From the NCBI RefSeq assembly GCF_017431965.1, contig NZ_JAFRKB010000025.1, forward strand, positions 1 to 64,000: a stretch of 64,000 nt of DNA. Reading direction: 5' to 3'. Positions 19,145-27,092 of this stretch are shown here, in pieces. Position 1 is the first letter of the stretch, and the number at the start of each line of letters is the position of its first letter. Both the position numbers and the translations under genes were made by a program. This stretch comes from Methanobrevibacter sp. (GTDB lineage: Archaea; Methanobacteriota; Methanobacteria; Methanobacteriales; Methanobacteriaceae). The notes beneath the pieces are model-generated. The model was not told where the DNA came from. It did not search any database and worked only from the letters and a program-made list of their open reading frames with translations.

Positions 19145-19362
19145 ATTAATACCTCTTATTTCTAAAATATTTTAATAAAAATTAACTTTTAAATTCAACA
19201 ACATAAAAAATAAAACCAATCTCCATGAATGGCAATTTTTACTTTTAATCACTACCAAGTAGTTTATTAAAATACTTTTTAACACATTTTTCCATAAATT
19301 CAATTGTTATATATAATATATATTATTTATAAAGTTTTCTATTTTAAACTAACAAAAAGTAA

Positions 19363-19719
19363 TTAAATATATTTTTGTGATGCCTTAATTGTTCCGGACA
19401 AACCGATAGTCGTTAATGAAATCCTCTCGGATTTGAATTTATTCACCAAAGCAAGAGAAGACCTCACCTCATCTTCATAACCCCTCTGACAGCGGATGAT
19501 TGCTTTGTAATTATAATATTCATCCAGTTTCCCTAATTCATAAAATCTCATTACCCATAAGTTAAAATTGGACGTATTAAGTTCTCCTTGAAATCTTACG
19601 CACGCATCCCAAACAATTGAAACCAAATCATCCTTTACAATTGGAGACATGCTCTTGATTTCAACAGTCAGATACCTATTGTTTTTCCTAAGTGTAGGCG
19701 GCAAAACCTTAAGAGCCAT
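19363..19719 (-). CDS. rnp2: RNase P protein component 2 (Pop5)
   Basis: Protein subunit of archaeal RNase P, pairing with Rpp30 to activate the catalytic RNA in tRNA 5' processing. 118 residues from ATG 19719 (MALKVLPPTLRKNNRYL); AGGAGG just upstream fits this ATG or the ATG three bases earlier. The region ends RISLTTIGLSGTIKASQKYI, typical of Pop5. It overlaps the end of rnp3 by 11 bases, so the two are coupled. Confidence 0.93.
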   Translation of the reverse strand: MALKVLPPTLRKNNRYLTVEIKSMSPIVKDDLVSIVWDACVRFQGELNTSNFNLWVMRFYELGKLDEYYNYKAIIRCQRGYEDEVRSSLALVNKFKSERISLTTIGLSGTIKASQKYI

Positions 19720-20419
19720 CATCAACCCTCCTAACACCTTTGAAAATCAGTTTATCCCGATTATTGTTAAATTTTATAATATTTGCAGATGATTCAAAAG
19801 ATTTTTCAATTTCTTCATCTGACAAACCTGCCTGTTTGAAAAATGCAATGAAATCATAAGGGGTTTTAATATCAAAAACAGACTCTGCTCTTGATGACAG
19901 AATCAATGGAAAATCATATTTTCTATATAATGTAAAGATATCATTAAAATTAGAGATTACCTTAGACCTATGAGACAGGTAAGTTCTTAAAACATCCTTA
20001 AAACATAATTCAATAGCCACATTATTTTTTACAGCCTCTTTAGCAAGCACATGATTAATACCTGCATCATAACGTCTTAAATATGGTCTTGATAATACAT
20101 CGATTTTGATGTTTTCCAAAGTAGCCCTATTGACTTTCAAATCGCCACCGATAACAGAAATGCATGAAGAATTATTTCTAAATTTATTTACAATGTTCCT
20201 TATTTCGTTTATGTTATTTGATTTAATTTCCAAAGTGTAATCAATATCTATATCACTAGCCAATTCGTTAATCAATTCATTTTTAAAATTTAAGGCATCC
20301 GAATAATCATTTTGATTATATGAAAAATTAATATGGGACCATCCATATTTTGAAGCTTCCCTAGCTAGAATAATATTATTTTCAAAACTACTGCCTTTAA
20401 TGTTTAAATCAAAAAACAT
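19709..20419 (-). CDS. rnp3: RNase P protein component 3 (Rpp30)
   Basis: TIM-barrel subunit of archaeal RNase P. 236 residues: MFFDLNIKGSSFENNIILAREASKYGWSHINFSYN at the start (shared with the family pattern of D-N-I plus Ala-rich helix), SCISVIGGDLKVNRAT, and IPLILSSRAESVFDIKTPYD-like text toward the end. It is the first gene of the leftward superoperon seen here; an AT-rich gap of 42 bases precedes it. Confidence 0.92.
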   Translation of the reverse strand: MFFDLNIKGSSFENNIILAREASKYGWSHINFSYNQNDYSDALNFKNELINELASDIDIDYTLEIKSNNINEIRNIVNKFRNNSSCISVIGGDLKVNRATLENIKIDVLSRPYLRRYDAGINHVLAKEAVKNNVAIELCFKDVLRTYLSHRSKVISNFNDIFTLYRKYDFPLILSSRAESVFDIKTPYDFIAFFKQAGLSDEEIEKSFESSANIIKFNNNRDKLIFKGVRRVDDGS

Positions 20420-20461
20420 ACTAGATAGTTTATTATTTAAAATATTAATAATTTTTCGAAA

Positions 20462-21058
20462 TTATTGGTACTTGTAAAAAGTTACTTCCCAACTTACGGT
20501 TTCATAGTAATCAATAGTAAATGTTTGCGAGGAAGATGAAGTATACTCAAAGGAATCTGATCTAGTTTCCACATCACTATGTGAACCCCAATCAACGCCA
20601 CCGCTTGCACTAGAGCCTGTTACATATAGATGATTTGTAGCATGATTTTTTATAGGATATGCTGATAATTCAACTCTTATCTGGCCTGGAGGAACATTGA
20701 TAGTTTTTGAACCGGAACCCGAACCTGAATAACTGCCAATTACTTGCCATGATTTTGAACTGGTTTCTTGAGTTGTTGCGGAAGAACTTTGAGAAGAGGA
20801 CACTTCCTGTGATTGACTTGAAGAAGCATTTTCTACATTAGCACTATTTCCTGAAGTAGAATGCATATTTAATGCAAAATATCCTATGGTAGCTACAAGA
20901 AGTGCAATAACAATTACCAGGGCTACAATAATATATTTCGAAGTATTGGACTTTTCTTCAACGGGATTTGAAGCGGCCTTTTGAACTAATGATTTTCCAC
21001 ATTTGGTACAAAATTTTGCATCATCCCTATTTTCACAACCACAACTTGGACATTTCAT
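20462..21058 (-). CDS. Zinc-ribbon protein with one membrane helix and outer beta domain
   Basis: 198 residues from ATG 21058 (MKCPSCGCEN). A cytoplasmic zinc ribbon (CPSCGCENRDDAKFCTKCG, about 3-21), a single membrane helix (about 43-66), a Ser/Gln-rich linker and a C-terminal beta-sandwich-like domain (VPPGQIRVELSAYPIKNH, then WEVTFYKYQ). This design of a zinc ribbon inside the cell and a domain outside is common among unknown methanogen membrane proteins. An earlier TTG (21070) has no better ribosome binding site. It is divergent from the winged-helix gene. Confidence 0.7.
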   Translation of the reverse strand: MKCPSCGCENRDDAKFCTKCGKSLVQKAASNPVEEKSNTSKYIIVALVIVIALLVATIGYFALNMHSTSGNSANVENASSSQSQEVSSSQSSSATTQETSSKSWQVIGSYSGSGSGSKTINVPPGQIRVELSAYPIKNHATNHLYVTGSSASGGVDWGSHSDVETRSDSFEYTSSSSQTFTIDYYETVSWEVTFYKYQ

Positions 21059-21201
21059 TTTTATCAACAAAAAAAACTTTTCTTAAATTAATTTTTAACA
21101 CAAGATATATATTAAACTAACCATTATACAATCAAGTTTATATAATGAAAAAAATTATCCATACCTACTTAAAAGGTGTTTAAAATAGTTATATCAAACT
21201 A

Positions 21202-21234
21202 ATAACATGTTATAAAAACTTTTATACATAAAAG
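21202..21234 (+). promoter_or_regulatory. Dyad elements over the promoter of the winged-helix gene
   Basis: A perfect 12-base palindrome ATAACATGTTAT (21202-21213) is followed by CTTTTAT-AC-ATAAAAG (21219-21234), seven-base arms that include the TATA box (TTTATACATA). The ATG lies 16 bases further on. The arrangement suits autoregulation by the winged-helix protein, which is inference; AT-rich dyads also occur by chance. Confidence 0.45.
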
Positions 21235-21249
21235 ACTATATACTTTATT

Positions 21250-21543
21250 ATGTCAAAAGAAAATGATGAACTATTGAAGTTAACTTCCTATGTTCAAATT
21301 TCTAAATACCGTGAAAAAACACTAAAATCAATTGGAGATGATGTAAAAATTCCTACTACTATCGCAAAAGACAGTGGCATTAGGACAAATCATATCTCAA
21401 AGGTTTTAAGTGAATTAAAAAGTAAAGAGATTGTTGAATGTATAAATGAAGAAGCTCGTAAAGGCAGATTATACAGACTAACCGATACCGGAAAAGAAGT
21501 TTTAGATACTATTAAAGAAAGAGAAGAGAAAACACAAGATTAG
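21250..21543 (+). CDS. Winged helix-turn-helix transcriptional regulator, 97 aa
   Basis: Small DNA-binding protein of the MarR/ArsR-like type. Helices about 8-20 (SYVQISKYREKTLKSI), a recognition region about 28-60 (IPTTIAKDSGIRTNHISKVLSELKSKEIVECI), and a wing ending in GRLYRLTDTGKEVLDTI. It has no sensor domain. The short or absent leader suggests near-leaderless translation. Neighbouring zinc-ribbon genes may be its targets, but only the dyads at its own promoter hint at this. Confidence 0.85.
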   Translation: MSKENDELLKLTSYVQISKYREKTLKSIGDDVKIPTTIAKDSGIRTNHISKVLSELKSKEIVECINEEARKGRLYRLTDTGKEVLDTIKEREEKTQD

Positions 21544-22517
21544 AATATCTCCACACCATTTTTAATATTTTCTAATTCTTTGCGGGCATCTTCTCTTGAA
21601 GCTATTTTTAAGATATCATATAATGATTTTAATAAAACACTATTTTTTATACCAAGTGAAAAACATTCATTTGTTTCAATGGTAATGGAGTCATTAGACG
21701 GAGCTTTTAAATCCTTTTTATATTGTAATTTAATATCTTCCCTTAAATCAGCATCGATGTACTTTTCCAAATAAACAATGATTTCATTAGCAAATGTATT
21801 TCCAAAAACAACCATATCGTTTATGGAATCCCTATCAAAACCCATCTCATTTACCAAGCTATTAAAAGACCCGTAATTCTGATATCCATAAGGGATAAAT
21901 CTTCCTTCAACAGTATGGGCGCAATATTCATTCATAATCTTAAACTCAGGAAATGTTAGATAAAACCAGACAAAGCTTTGTAAAGTTGTTGAAGTGTTAA
22001 CCTTAAAGATATTGCATAACAAATCTTCAATAATGCTAAACAATAAATAATGAGTCAATTCATGAATTATAGTTGCAATTTGAACCGAATCATCTAATCG
22101 ATCATCATAATATATGCAATTATCAATAAAAATATATCCTCTTTCATATCCCCTTGATTTAGGTTTACAGTCAGTGAAAATACTTGCCAGCCTCAAAATC
22201 CTATCCTTTGGAGTATTTCCATAAATATTGCTATATTTTGCTCTTGCAAAAATATTTGCTAAAATTCCATTATATTCTTCATCACTAAAATGGGCATTTT
22301 TTAATAGGTTATCATTATATTCCGTGAATAAAGTGTCAAAGTCATCAATTGTTATTGGATTAATCTGTTTTTTACATTTAACACAATAATCAGCAATGTC
22401 TGGATTAATCTCACCACAAAACGGACAGATGTGTTCTGTAATGAATTTATTGCCACAATGAGTGCAATAATTATTTTCCTTAAGGTTTAAAGTTCCACAG
22501 ACATCGCAATTTCTCAT
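21540..22517 (-). CDS. Zinc-ribbon protein with putative HExxH metallopeptidase domain
   Basis: 325 residues. Two N-terminal zinc ribbons (CDVCGTLNLKENNYCTHCG at 4-22; CPFCGEINPDIADYCVKC at 31-48) are followed by a domain with ATIIHELTHYLLFSII, an HExxH site near residue 150, and about 55 residues later MNEYCAHTVEGRF, whose Glu is a likely third metal ligand, as in gluzincin-type peptidases. No signal peptide: it should act in the cytoplasm. GAGGT sits before the ATG. It is the last gene of the group after the RecJ-like and multi-ribbon genes. The peptidase call rests on the motif alone. Confidence 0.7.
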   Translation of the reverse strand: MRNCDVCGTLNLKENNYCTHCGNKFITEHICPFCGEINPDIADYCVKCKKQINPITIDDFDTLFTEYNDNLLKNAHFSDEEYNGILANIFARAKYSNIYGNTPKDRILRLASIFTDCKPKSRGYERGYIFIDNCIYYDDRLDDSVQIATIIHELTHYLLFSIIEDLLCNIFKVNTSTTLQSFVWFYLTFPEFKIMNEYCAHTVEGRFIPYGYQNYGSFNSLVNEMGFDRDSINDMVVFGNTFANEIIVYLEKYIDADLREDIKLQYKKDLKAPSNDSITIETNECFSLGIKNSVLLKSLYDILKIASREDARKELENIKNGVEIF

Positions 22518-22521
22518 ATTA

Positions 22522-23415
22522 TTACCTCAAAATACTTTTGATATTTTTAACTGTACCATTTATTGATTTTTTACGAAGAATTGTTCTTTTTATATTTTTT
22601 CCGCAATTTGGGCAAAAATCAGAATTCCAATCAAGAATTTCACCACAGCTGCAAACGATTTTTGATTTTATAACTCTTACAGGATTTAAAGGTCTTTCGC
22701 ATATTTCACAAAACTTAGATCCCCTTTTATTTTTATGTCCGCAAACACAGATTAAGATTGAATTTTCCCTTTTTAAATTAGACCCGCATTCAGTACAATA
22801 GTCTGAAGTAATTTCATTTAAAGTGGAACAAGTGCACAGAAGTGAAATATCAGAAGATATTCCATAATTTTTTAATGGAAGACCACAATTTTTGCAGAAT
22901 AATGCAAATCTTTCATTTTCTTCACCACAAAAACAGAATACCGAATCTTCGAATTCCAAATTAAAATTACTGTAATTATCAAAATTATTTTTTGAATCAA
23001 CCCTCAATTGCTTTCCACACATCTCGCAGTATATATTTTCTTCAGAGTTTACTGTCCCGCATTCACACAATATATTTCCAATTGTAAATTGGGGTTTGGA
23101 CTTGTTTTTTAATATTCTGGCTAACCTGCTTTCTGAGCGTTTAGCTCCACACATATAACAATACTCATTATCAATTTCATTCAAATATCCGCAGGTGCAA
23201 ATTTCATATTTAAAGTCTTTTCTTTTGCTTAAGATGTATGGGGAAAAGTCTATATCAAAATTAAAAAAACCGATATTATGAATTGGAGGAGTCAAAATAT
23301 GTAAATCATCAGATGCCCTGCGACCTGTTTTCAATCCGCAATTTGAACAGAAAGGTTCATTCGGCAGTATCCTGCAACCACATTTACGACAATAATTCTC
23401 CAAAACCATACTCAT
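22522..23415 (-). CDS. Multi-zinc-ribbon protein
   Basis: About 297 residues built almost entirely of zinc ribbons: I count roughly ten CxxC-type knuckles, each like C-x-C-G-x-x-N-x15-C-x2-C-G (CRKCGCRIL..CSNCG; CTCGYLNE..CYMCG; CECGTVNS..CEMCGK; CFCGEENE..CKNCG; CTCSTLNE..CTECG; CVCGHKNK..CEICE; CSCGEILD..CPNCGK). The run of similar units implies internal duplication. No enzyme domain is seen; probably a scaffold for protein or nucleic acid. It starts right after the RecJ-like stop, and four bases separate it from the peptidase-like gene. Confidence 0.75.
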   Translation of the reverse strand: MSMVLENYCRKCGCRILPNEPFCSNCGLKTGRRASDDLHILTPPIHNIGFFNFDIDFSPYILSKRKDFKYEICTCGYLNEIDNEYCYMCGAKRSESRLARILKNKSKPQFTIGNILCECGTVNSEENIYCEMCGKQLRVDSKNNFDNYSNFNLEFEDSVFCFCGEENERFALFCKNCGLPLKNYGISSDISLLCTCSTLNEITSDYCTECGSNLKRENSILICVCGHKNKRGSKFCEICERPLNPVRVIKSKIVCSCGEILDWNSDFCPNCGKNIKRTILRKKSINGTVKNIKSILR

Positions 23416-23418
23416 CAA

Positions 23419-25680
23419 TTAGTTTTTAGACATTGCCTGAATTTCCTTAAGTAATTCAGATAAAACCTCTTCGCTTAACCCTTCAATATATTTGATTGAT
23501 CCTGCACATTCATGTCCTCCGCCATCAATACCTGCTGAAGGGACTTTTTGAGCAAGTACAGAAACTATGTCATTTACATTAAATCCATATTCTTCATTTA
23601 CTGCATCAGTTGCTCTAAATACTCCGAAATCAGGCCCATGACCTAATGTAACAATTGGCTTATCCTCTCCCAATTCCTTAATTATCCTATCATGGACAAA
23701 ACCACAGGTCTTGCCCGGAGCAGGGAATGTGAATTTATGTGCGTATTTTTCAACATCAATAACATTGAAGTAAATTCCATTTTCAAATTGGGTTTTTTGA
23801 ATATTAGGCATCGCTGCTTTAAGTTGTGTATCGACCCTTTTTAGATATTCCTTATATAAAGCATCGATCATTTTGTCATGCTTGTCCAAATTATCAACAG
23901 CTAAAATTGTGTCCATTATTCCTCTACCATTCATAAATCTTAAAAAGTAAGCTTCAAAATCAACACATTCTGCAATTTGTGCCAAATGTTCTTTAGTAAA
24001 TCCTTTTTGAGCCGCCAATTCTAAGTATTGATAAACTTCACCTGACTCAGCATGGTCACCTAACGCCGCAACAGCCGGAAGATGCATTATCAAATCCTTT
24101 ACAGCAGGATTAATGATGTGTGCAACTTCACAGGCCAGAGCACCGGCGGTCAATTGTGAATCTCCACCAACCAAATAAGGGTTAACATGAGTATCCACAT
24201 ATTCATCTACAGCAACTGTCGCTCCAACAATTTCACCATCTCTTATCTCTGTAGTTAATAATTCACCTGGGGAGTGGTGGTCTATTACAACAACTTCAAT
24301 ATCATAGATTTTTGCTTGCATTAAAGCTACAATGTCCTCTTCGGTGGATCCATTATCCAATAAGACGATTAAAGGCAATTTTTGACCATGCCTTTCCTGG
24401 TCTTCTAATGCAAATGATAAATCTTTAACAACATCTTCCAATTCATAAAATGGAGCCTTGCTTGGAGACCTTTTGAAATAATAATATTGGGCATCATTAC
24501 TTGGATTTGCATATTCAATTAATGGAATTAATGCCTTTTCCATTGCAACGCCTGCACAGATACCATCTGCATCATTATGATGCCTAAGCAGAATTGTTCT
24601 TCCATCAAGAATAGCCCTTCTGATTTTATGAGCTGCTTCCCTCATCTTAGGTTTAAGTCTGTTTAATACATCACTCTTGACTAAGAAATCGACATCATTA
24701 GGCTCGGCTCTTTTGTCTAATGCCTCATCGATTAAATCATGTAATTTTGCTGATTGTTCAGGACTTAACTTAATGATTGACTGTGACTCAATTTGAGTTT
24801 TTCCGCCATGCTCATTGACATCACCTACAACTTGAATAGCATCCCCGACTTCAATCTCTGGATAAGCCCTTTCACCGGCCTTATCAAATGCAGCAACCCA
24901 TGTAACGCCACTTTCATCATTAATGGTGAAAATTGTAGGTCCTGAAGTCTGTTGAATCTGTTGAACCTCTCCATCAATACGGACCATCTTTCCCATTTTT
25001 TCTTCCAATTTTCCGATTAATGTTCTTGGGAAAGATTTTGTTAGTCGAACAAGTTTATATTTGCTTACATAAGCCGGAGCCAAATCAATTTTTCCTTCTC
25101 TTGATTTAATAGCTGTGATGAATACGATGATTTCCTCACCGACCTTATATTCGGAAACATCACCTCTCATTAATCCCCAAACGTTATTATTTAAAGATAC
25201 AAAAGCACCATAATGTTCAATTCTAGTAATTTTTCCTCTGTATAATTTATCCTGATCCAAATCACCCATTTTACATAGGGAATCTAAAACATAAACCTTC
25301 CTTACTTCATTTTCCCGAGCCACATATTCGTCATGCTTCATTTTTTCAACCTTTCTTTTTTCTTTACACTCTTCACATACATCATATTTTTCATCAAGCA
25401 ATGTTCCGCAGTCGCGGCAGACATTTACCTGACCGGTTCCCTTACAATGCGGACAATCATCATAAACTTCCACTTGGCCTTTTCCATTGCATGCTTCACA
25501 GGGGATATCTTGGTCTGAACCTAAGTCAAATTTAGCTTTTGCTTTACTATTAACTCCTTTGAAATGATTTCCAACATCAAAAGCATCATCTTCATAGCCT
25601 GTTCCCCCACAGGCATCGCATTCTCTATAATCCACAACAACTGAACCTAAACCGTTACATTTCGGACATTTAGTTTTCAC
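23419..25680 (-). CDS. Archaeal RecJ-like DHH protein with DnaJ-type zinc fingers
   Basis: 753 residues in four parts. Residues 5-105 hold DnaJ-like CxxCxGxG repeats (CPKCNGLG, CDACGGTG, CEACNGKG, CPHCKGTG) and a ribbon (CRDCG..CEECK). About 143-205 is an S1 domain, about 225-305 an OB fold, and 360-753 a DHH phosphoesterase: LRHHNDADG (365-373), VIDHHSPGE (465-473) and a C-terminal GGGHECAG substrate loop. This is the archaea-specific RecJ-like family (COG1107), probably a nuclease or nanoRNase acting on single strands. It starts with GTG at 25680, six bases after GAGGT. Confidence 0.9.
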   Translation of the reverse strand: MKTKCPKCNGLGSVVVDYRECDACGGTGYEDDAFDVGNHFKGVNSKAKAKFDLGSDQDIPCEACNGKGQVEVYDDCPHCKGTGQVNVCRDCGTLLDEKYDVCEECKEKRKVEKMKHDEYVARENEVRKVYVLDSLCKMGDLDQDKLYRGKITRIEHYGAFVSLNNNVWGLMRGDVSEYKVGEEIIVFITAIKSREGKIDLAPAYVSKYKLVRLTKSFPRTLIGKLEEKMGKMVRIDGEVQQIQQTSGPTIFTINDESGVTWVAAFDKAGERAYPEIEVGDAIQVVGDVNEHGGKTQIESQSIIKLSPEQSAKLHDLIDEALDKRAEPNDVDFLVKSDVLNRLKPKMREAAHKIRRAILDGRTILLRHHNDADGICAGVAMEKALIPLIEYANPSNDAQYYYFKRSPSKAPFYELEDVVKDLSFALEDQERHGQKLPLIVLLDNGSTEEDIVALMQAKIYDIEVVVIDHHSPGELLTTEIRDGEIVGATVAVDEYVDTHVNPYLVGGDSQLTAGALACEVAHIINPAVKDLIMHLPAVAALGDHAESGEVYQYLELAAQKGFTKEHLAQIAECVDFEAYFLRFMNGRGIMDTILAVDNLDKHDKMIDALYKEYLKRVDTQLKAAMPNIQKTQFENGIYFNVIDVEKYAHKFTFPAPGKTCGFVHDRIIKELGEDKPIVTLGHGPDFGVFRATDAVNEEYGFNVNDIVSVLAQKVPSAGIDGGGHECAGSIKYIEGLSEEVLSELLKEIQAMSKN

Positions 25681-25693
25681 TTTATAACCTCAA

Positions 25694-26209
25694 TTAAATA
25701 ATAAAATTTTGTTTAAATAAATCCGGATTATCGCTTAACAATGCATCTCTTGCATCCCGATAAAGAATAGCTTGATCCATATAGCTATTAGCCTCATTAC
25801 CATAACTTGTGCCAGTATAATTATAATGTGTTTTGAAAGAATTAATTGCTTCTTTCAAGTTATCAACAGCCAATAATTTCAGTTCCAATTCTGAAATCGC
25901 ATCATCAATATACTCCTTATGAACACTATTAACATCAGAAGTGAAGTTGTCTCTTATAATATACAACTTAGATAGACTTTCATTATAATTATTTCCGGCT
26001 GAAATAGCCTTGTTCATTGATTCTCCATAATTTTTATCATTAACTAAATTAACAGCTTCATTATAATCATTGTCCCCATTAACAATGCCGTCACTGATTT
26101 CAGGCATTAATTTATTCATATTATCAATGGAACTATCAATAAAGACAATGGCTATTGAAATAAGAACTAAAATGAAAATAAAAATTATTACTTTAGTATA
26201 GCTTGACAC
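25694..26209 (-). CDS. Single-pass membrane protein, unknown, 171 aa
   Basis: Not recognised. One N-terminal membrane helix (VIIFIFILVLISIAIVFI, about 7-25) carries an all-helical outer region rich in Asn, Asp and Tyr (NDYNEAVNLVNDKNYGESM and a similar second segment), perhaps a four-helix bundle. The start at GTG 26209 has a TATA-like stretch directly upstream and no ribosome binding site, so the mRNA could be leaderless; no better start is seen. Confidence 0.55.
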   Translation of the reverse strand: MSSYTKVIIFIFILVLISIAIVFIDSSIDNMNKLMPEISDGIVNGDNDYNEAVNLVNDKNYGESMNKAISAGNNYNESLSKLYIIRDNFTSDVNSVHKEYIDDAISELELKLLAVDNLKEAINSFKTHYNYTGTSYGNEANSYMDQAILYRDARDALLSDNPDLFKQNFII

Positions 26210-26256
26210 GATATAAAATATATAAAATAAGTTATTTAAAATTTTTTATATTAATG

Positions 26257-26296
26257 AAAAAATAAAAAAAGAAGTTTAAAATTGAATTTTAAACTT
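26257..26296 (-). terminator. Hairpin plus T-tract at the end of desulfoferrodoxin
   Basis: On the minus strand two perfect 11-base arms (AAGTTTAAAAT and ATTTTAAACTT; 26286-26296 and 26272-26282) with a three-base loop overlap the stop codon, followed at once by a T7-A-T6-like tract. Confidence 0.7.
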
Positions 26297-26660
26297 ATTC
26301 ACTGGACCAAAGGCCATGTAAATTACAGAATGCACATGCTTTTACATCATCAGTTGATGAAACAGTGAAAGTTGCTTCTGCAACATCACCCGGTTTGAAG
26401 CATTTTGCAAATTGTTCATCACCAGCTTCTACAATTAAGAATTGGATGTAATGGTCATCATCCATTGGGTGAGCAGCTTCACCGACTTTAACGGTCACTT
26501 TGTCACCATCAATTTCTACAACCGGTTTGTGTTTAGGAGATTTTTCTCCTTCAGTTTGTACTGGAATTTCAAGCATATGGTCATTGCAGGTATTTTCATC
26601 ACCGATTGCTAAAACTTGAATGATACTTCCACATTCTTCACATTTTAATATTTTTGCCAT
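26295..26660 (-). CDS. dfx: Desulfoferrodoxin (superoxide reductase)
   Basis: Reduces superoxide to peroxide in anaerobes without making oxygen. 121 residues from ATG 26660 (MAKILKCEECG), after GGAGATG. The iron centre II ligands are all present: KHKPV, HPMDDDHYIQ, and CAFCNLHGLW near the end. The small N-terminal desulforedoxin site is incomplete: Cys7, Cys10 and Cys25 are seen, but the usual second Cys of the CC pair is Asn26. It may bind centre I iron poorly. It is the last gene after the nifS-scaffold pair and has its own short promoter region. Confidence 0.92.
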   Translation of the reverse strand: MAKILKCEECGSIIQVLAIGDENTCNDHMLEIPVQTEGEKSPKHKPVVEIDGDKVTVKVGEAAHPMDDDHYIQFLIVEAGDEQFAKCFKPGDVAEATFTVSSTDDVKACAFCNLHGLWSSE

Positions 26661-26715
26661 ATAAAACATCTCCGTATTTAATTAAAGAGTATTTTATATC
26701 TTAAAGTATTTATTA

Positions 26716-27090
26716 TTATTGATTATTTTCATAATAATTCTCAATTGCTGCCTGAAGCCCATCTGCCGCTAGATTTGAACAATGCATTTTAATTGGAGGA
26801 AGACCATCCAATTCATCTGCAACATCATTTCTAGATATTTTTAAAGCTTCATCCAATGTTTTTCCAACAGCAATTTCAGTAATCATACTGCTTGTTGCAA
26901 TTGCTGCTCCGCAACCGAATGTTTGGAAAGATATGTCTTCAATGACTTCATCATCATTGACTTTAATGTAAATTGTCATTAAATCTCCACAGGTCGGGTT
27001 TCCTACAGTTCCGACACCGTTGGCATCTTCCATTTTTCTACAGTTTCTTGGGTTAGCAAAATGATCCATAACTTTTTCTGAATAATCCAT
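26716..27090 (-). CDS. nifU: Fe-S cluster scaffold, IscU/NifU type
   Basis: 124 residues from ATG 27090 (MDYSEKVMDHFANPRN); GTG 27099 lies in the end of nifS. The three cluster cysteines and the conserved Asp are in place: NPTCGD (Cys34, Asp36), FGCGAAIA (Cys60) and KMHCSNLAAD (Cys104). It lacks the extra C-terminal domain of full NifU, so it is an IscU-like scaffold. It receives sulfur from the NifS encoded just upstream and co-transcribed. Confidence 0.95.
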   Translation of the reverse strand: MDYSEKVMDHFANPRNCRKMEDANGVGTVGNPTCGDLMTIYIKVNDDEVIEDISFQTFGCGAAIATSSMITEIAVGKTLDEALKISRNDVADELDGLPPIKMHCSNLAADGLQAAIENYYENNQ

Positions 27091-27092
27091 AA

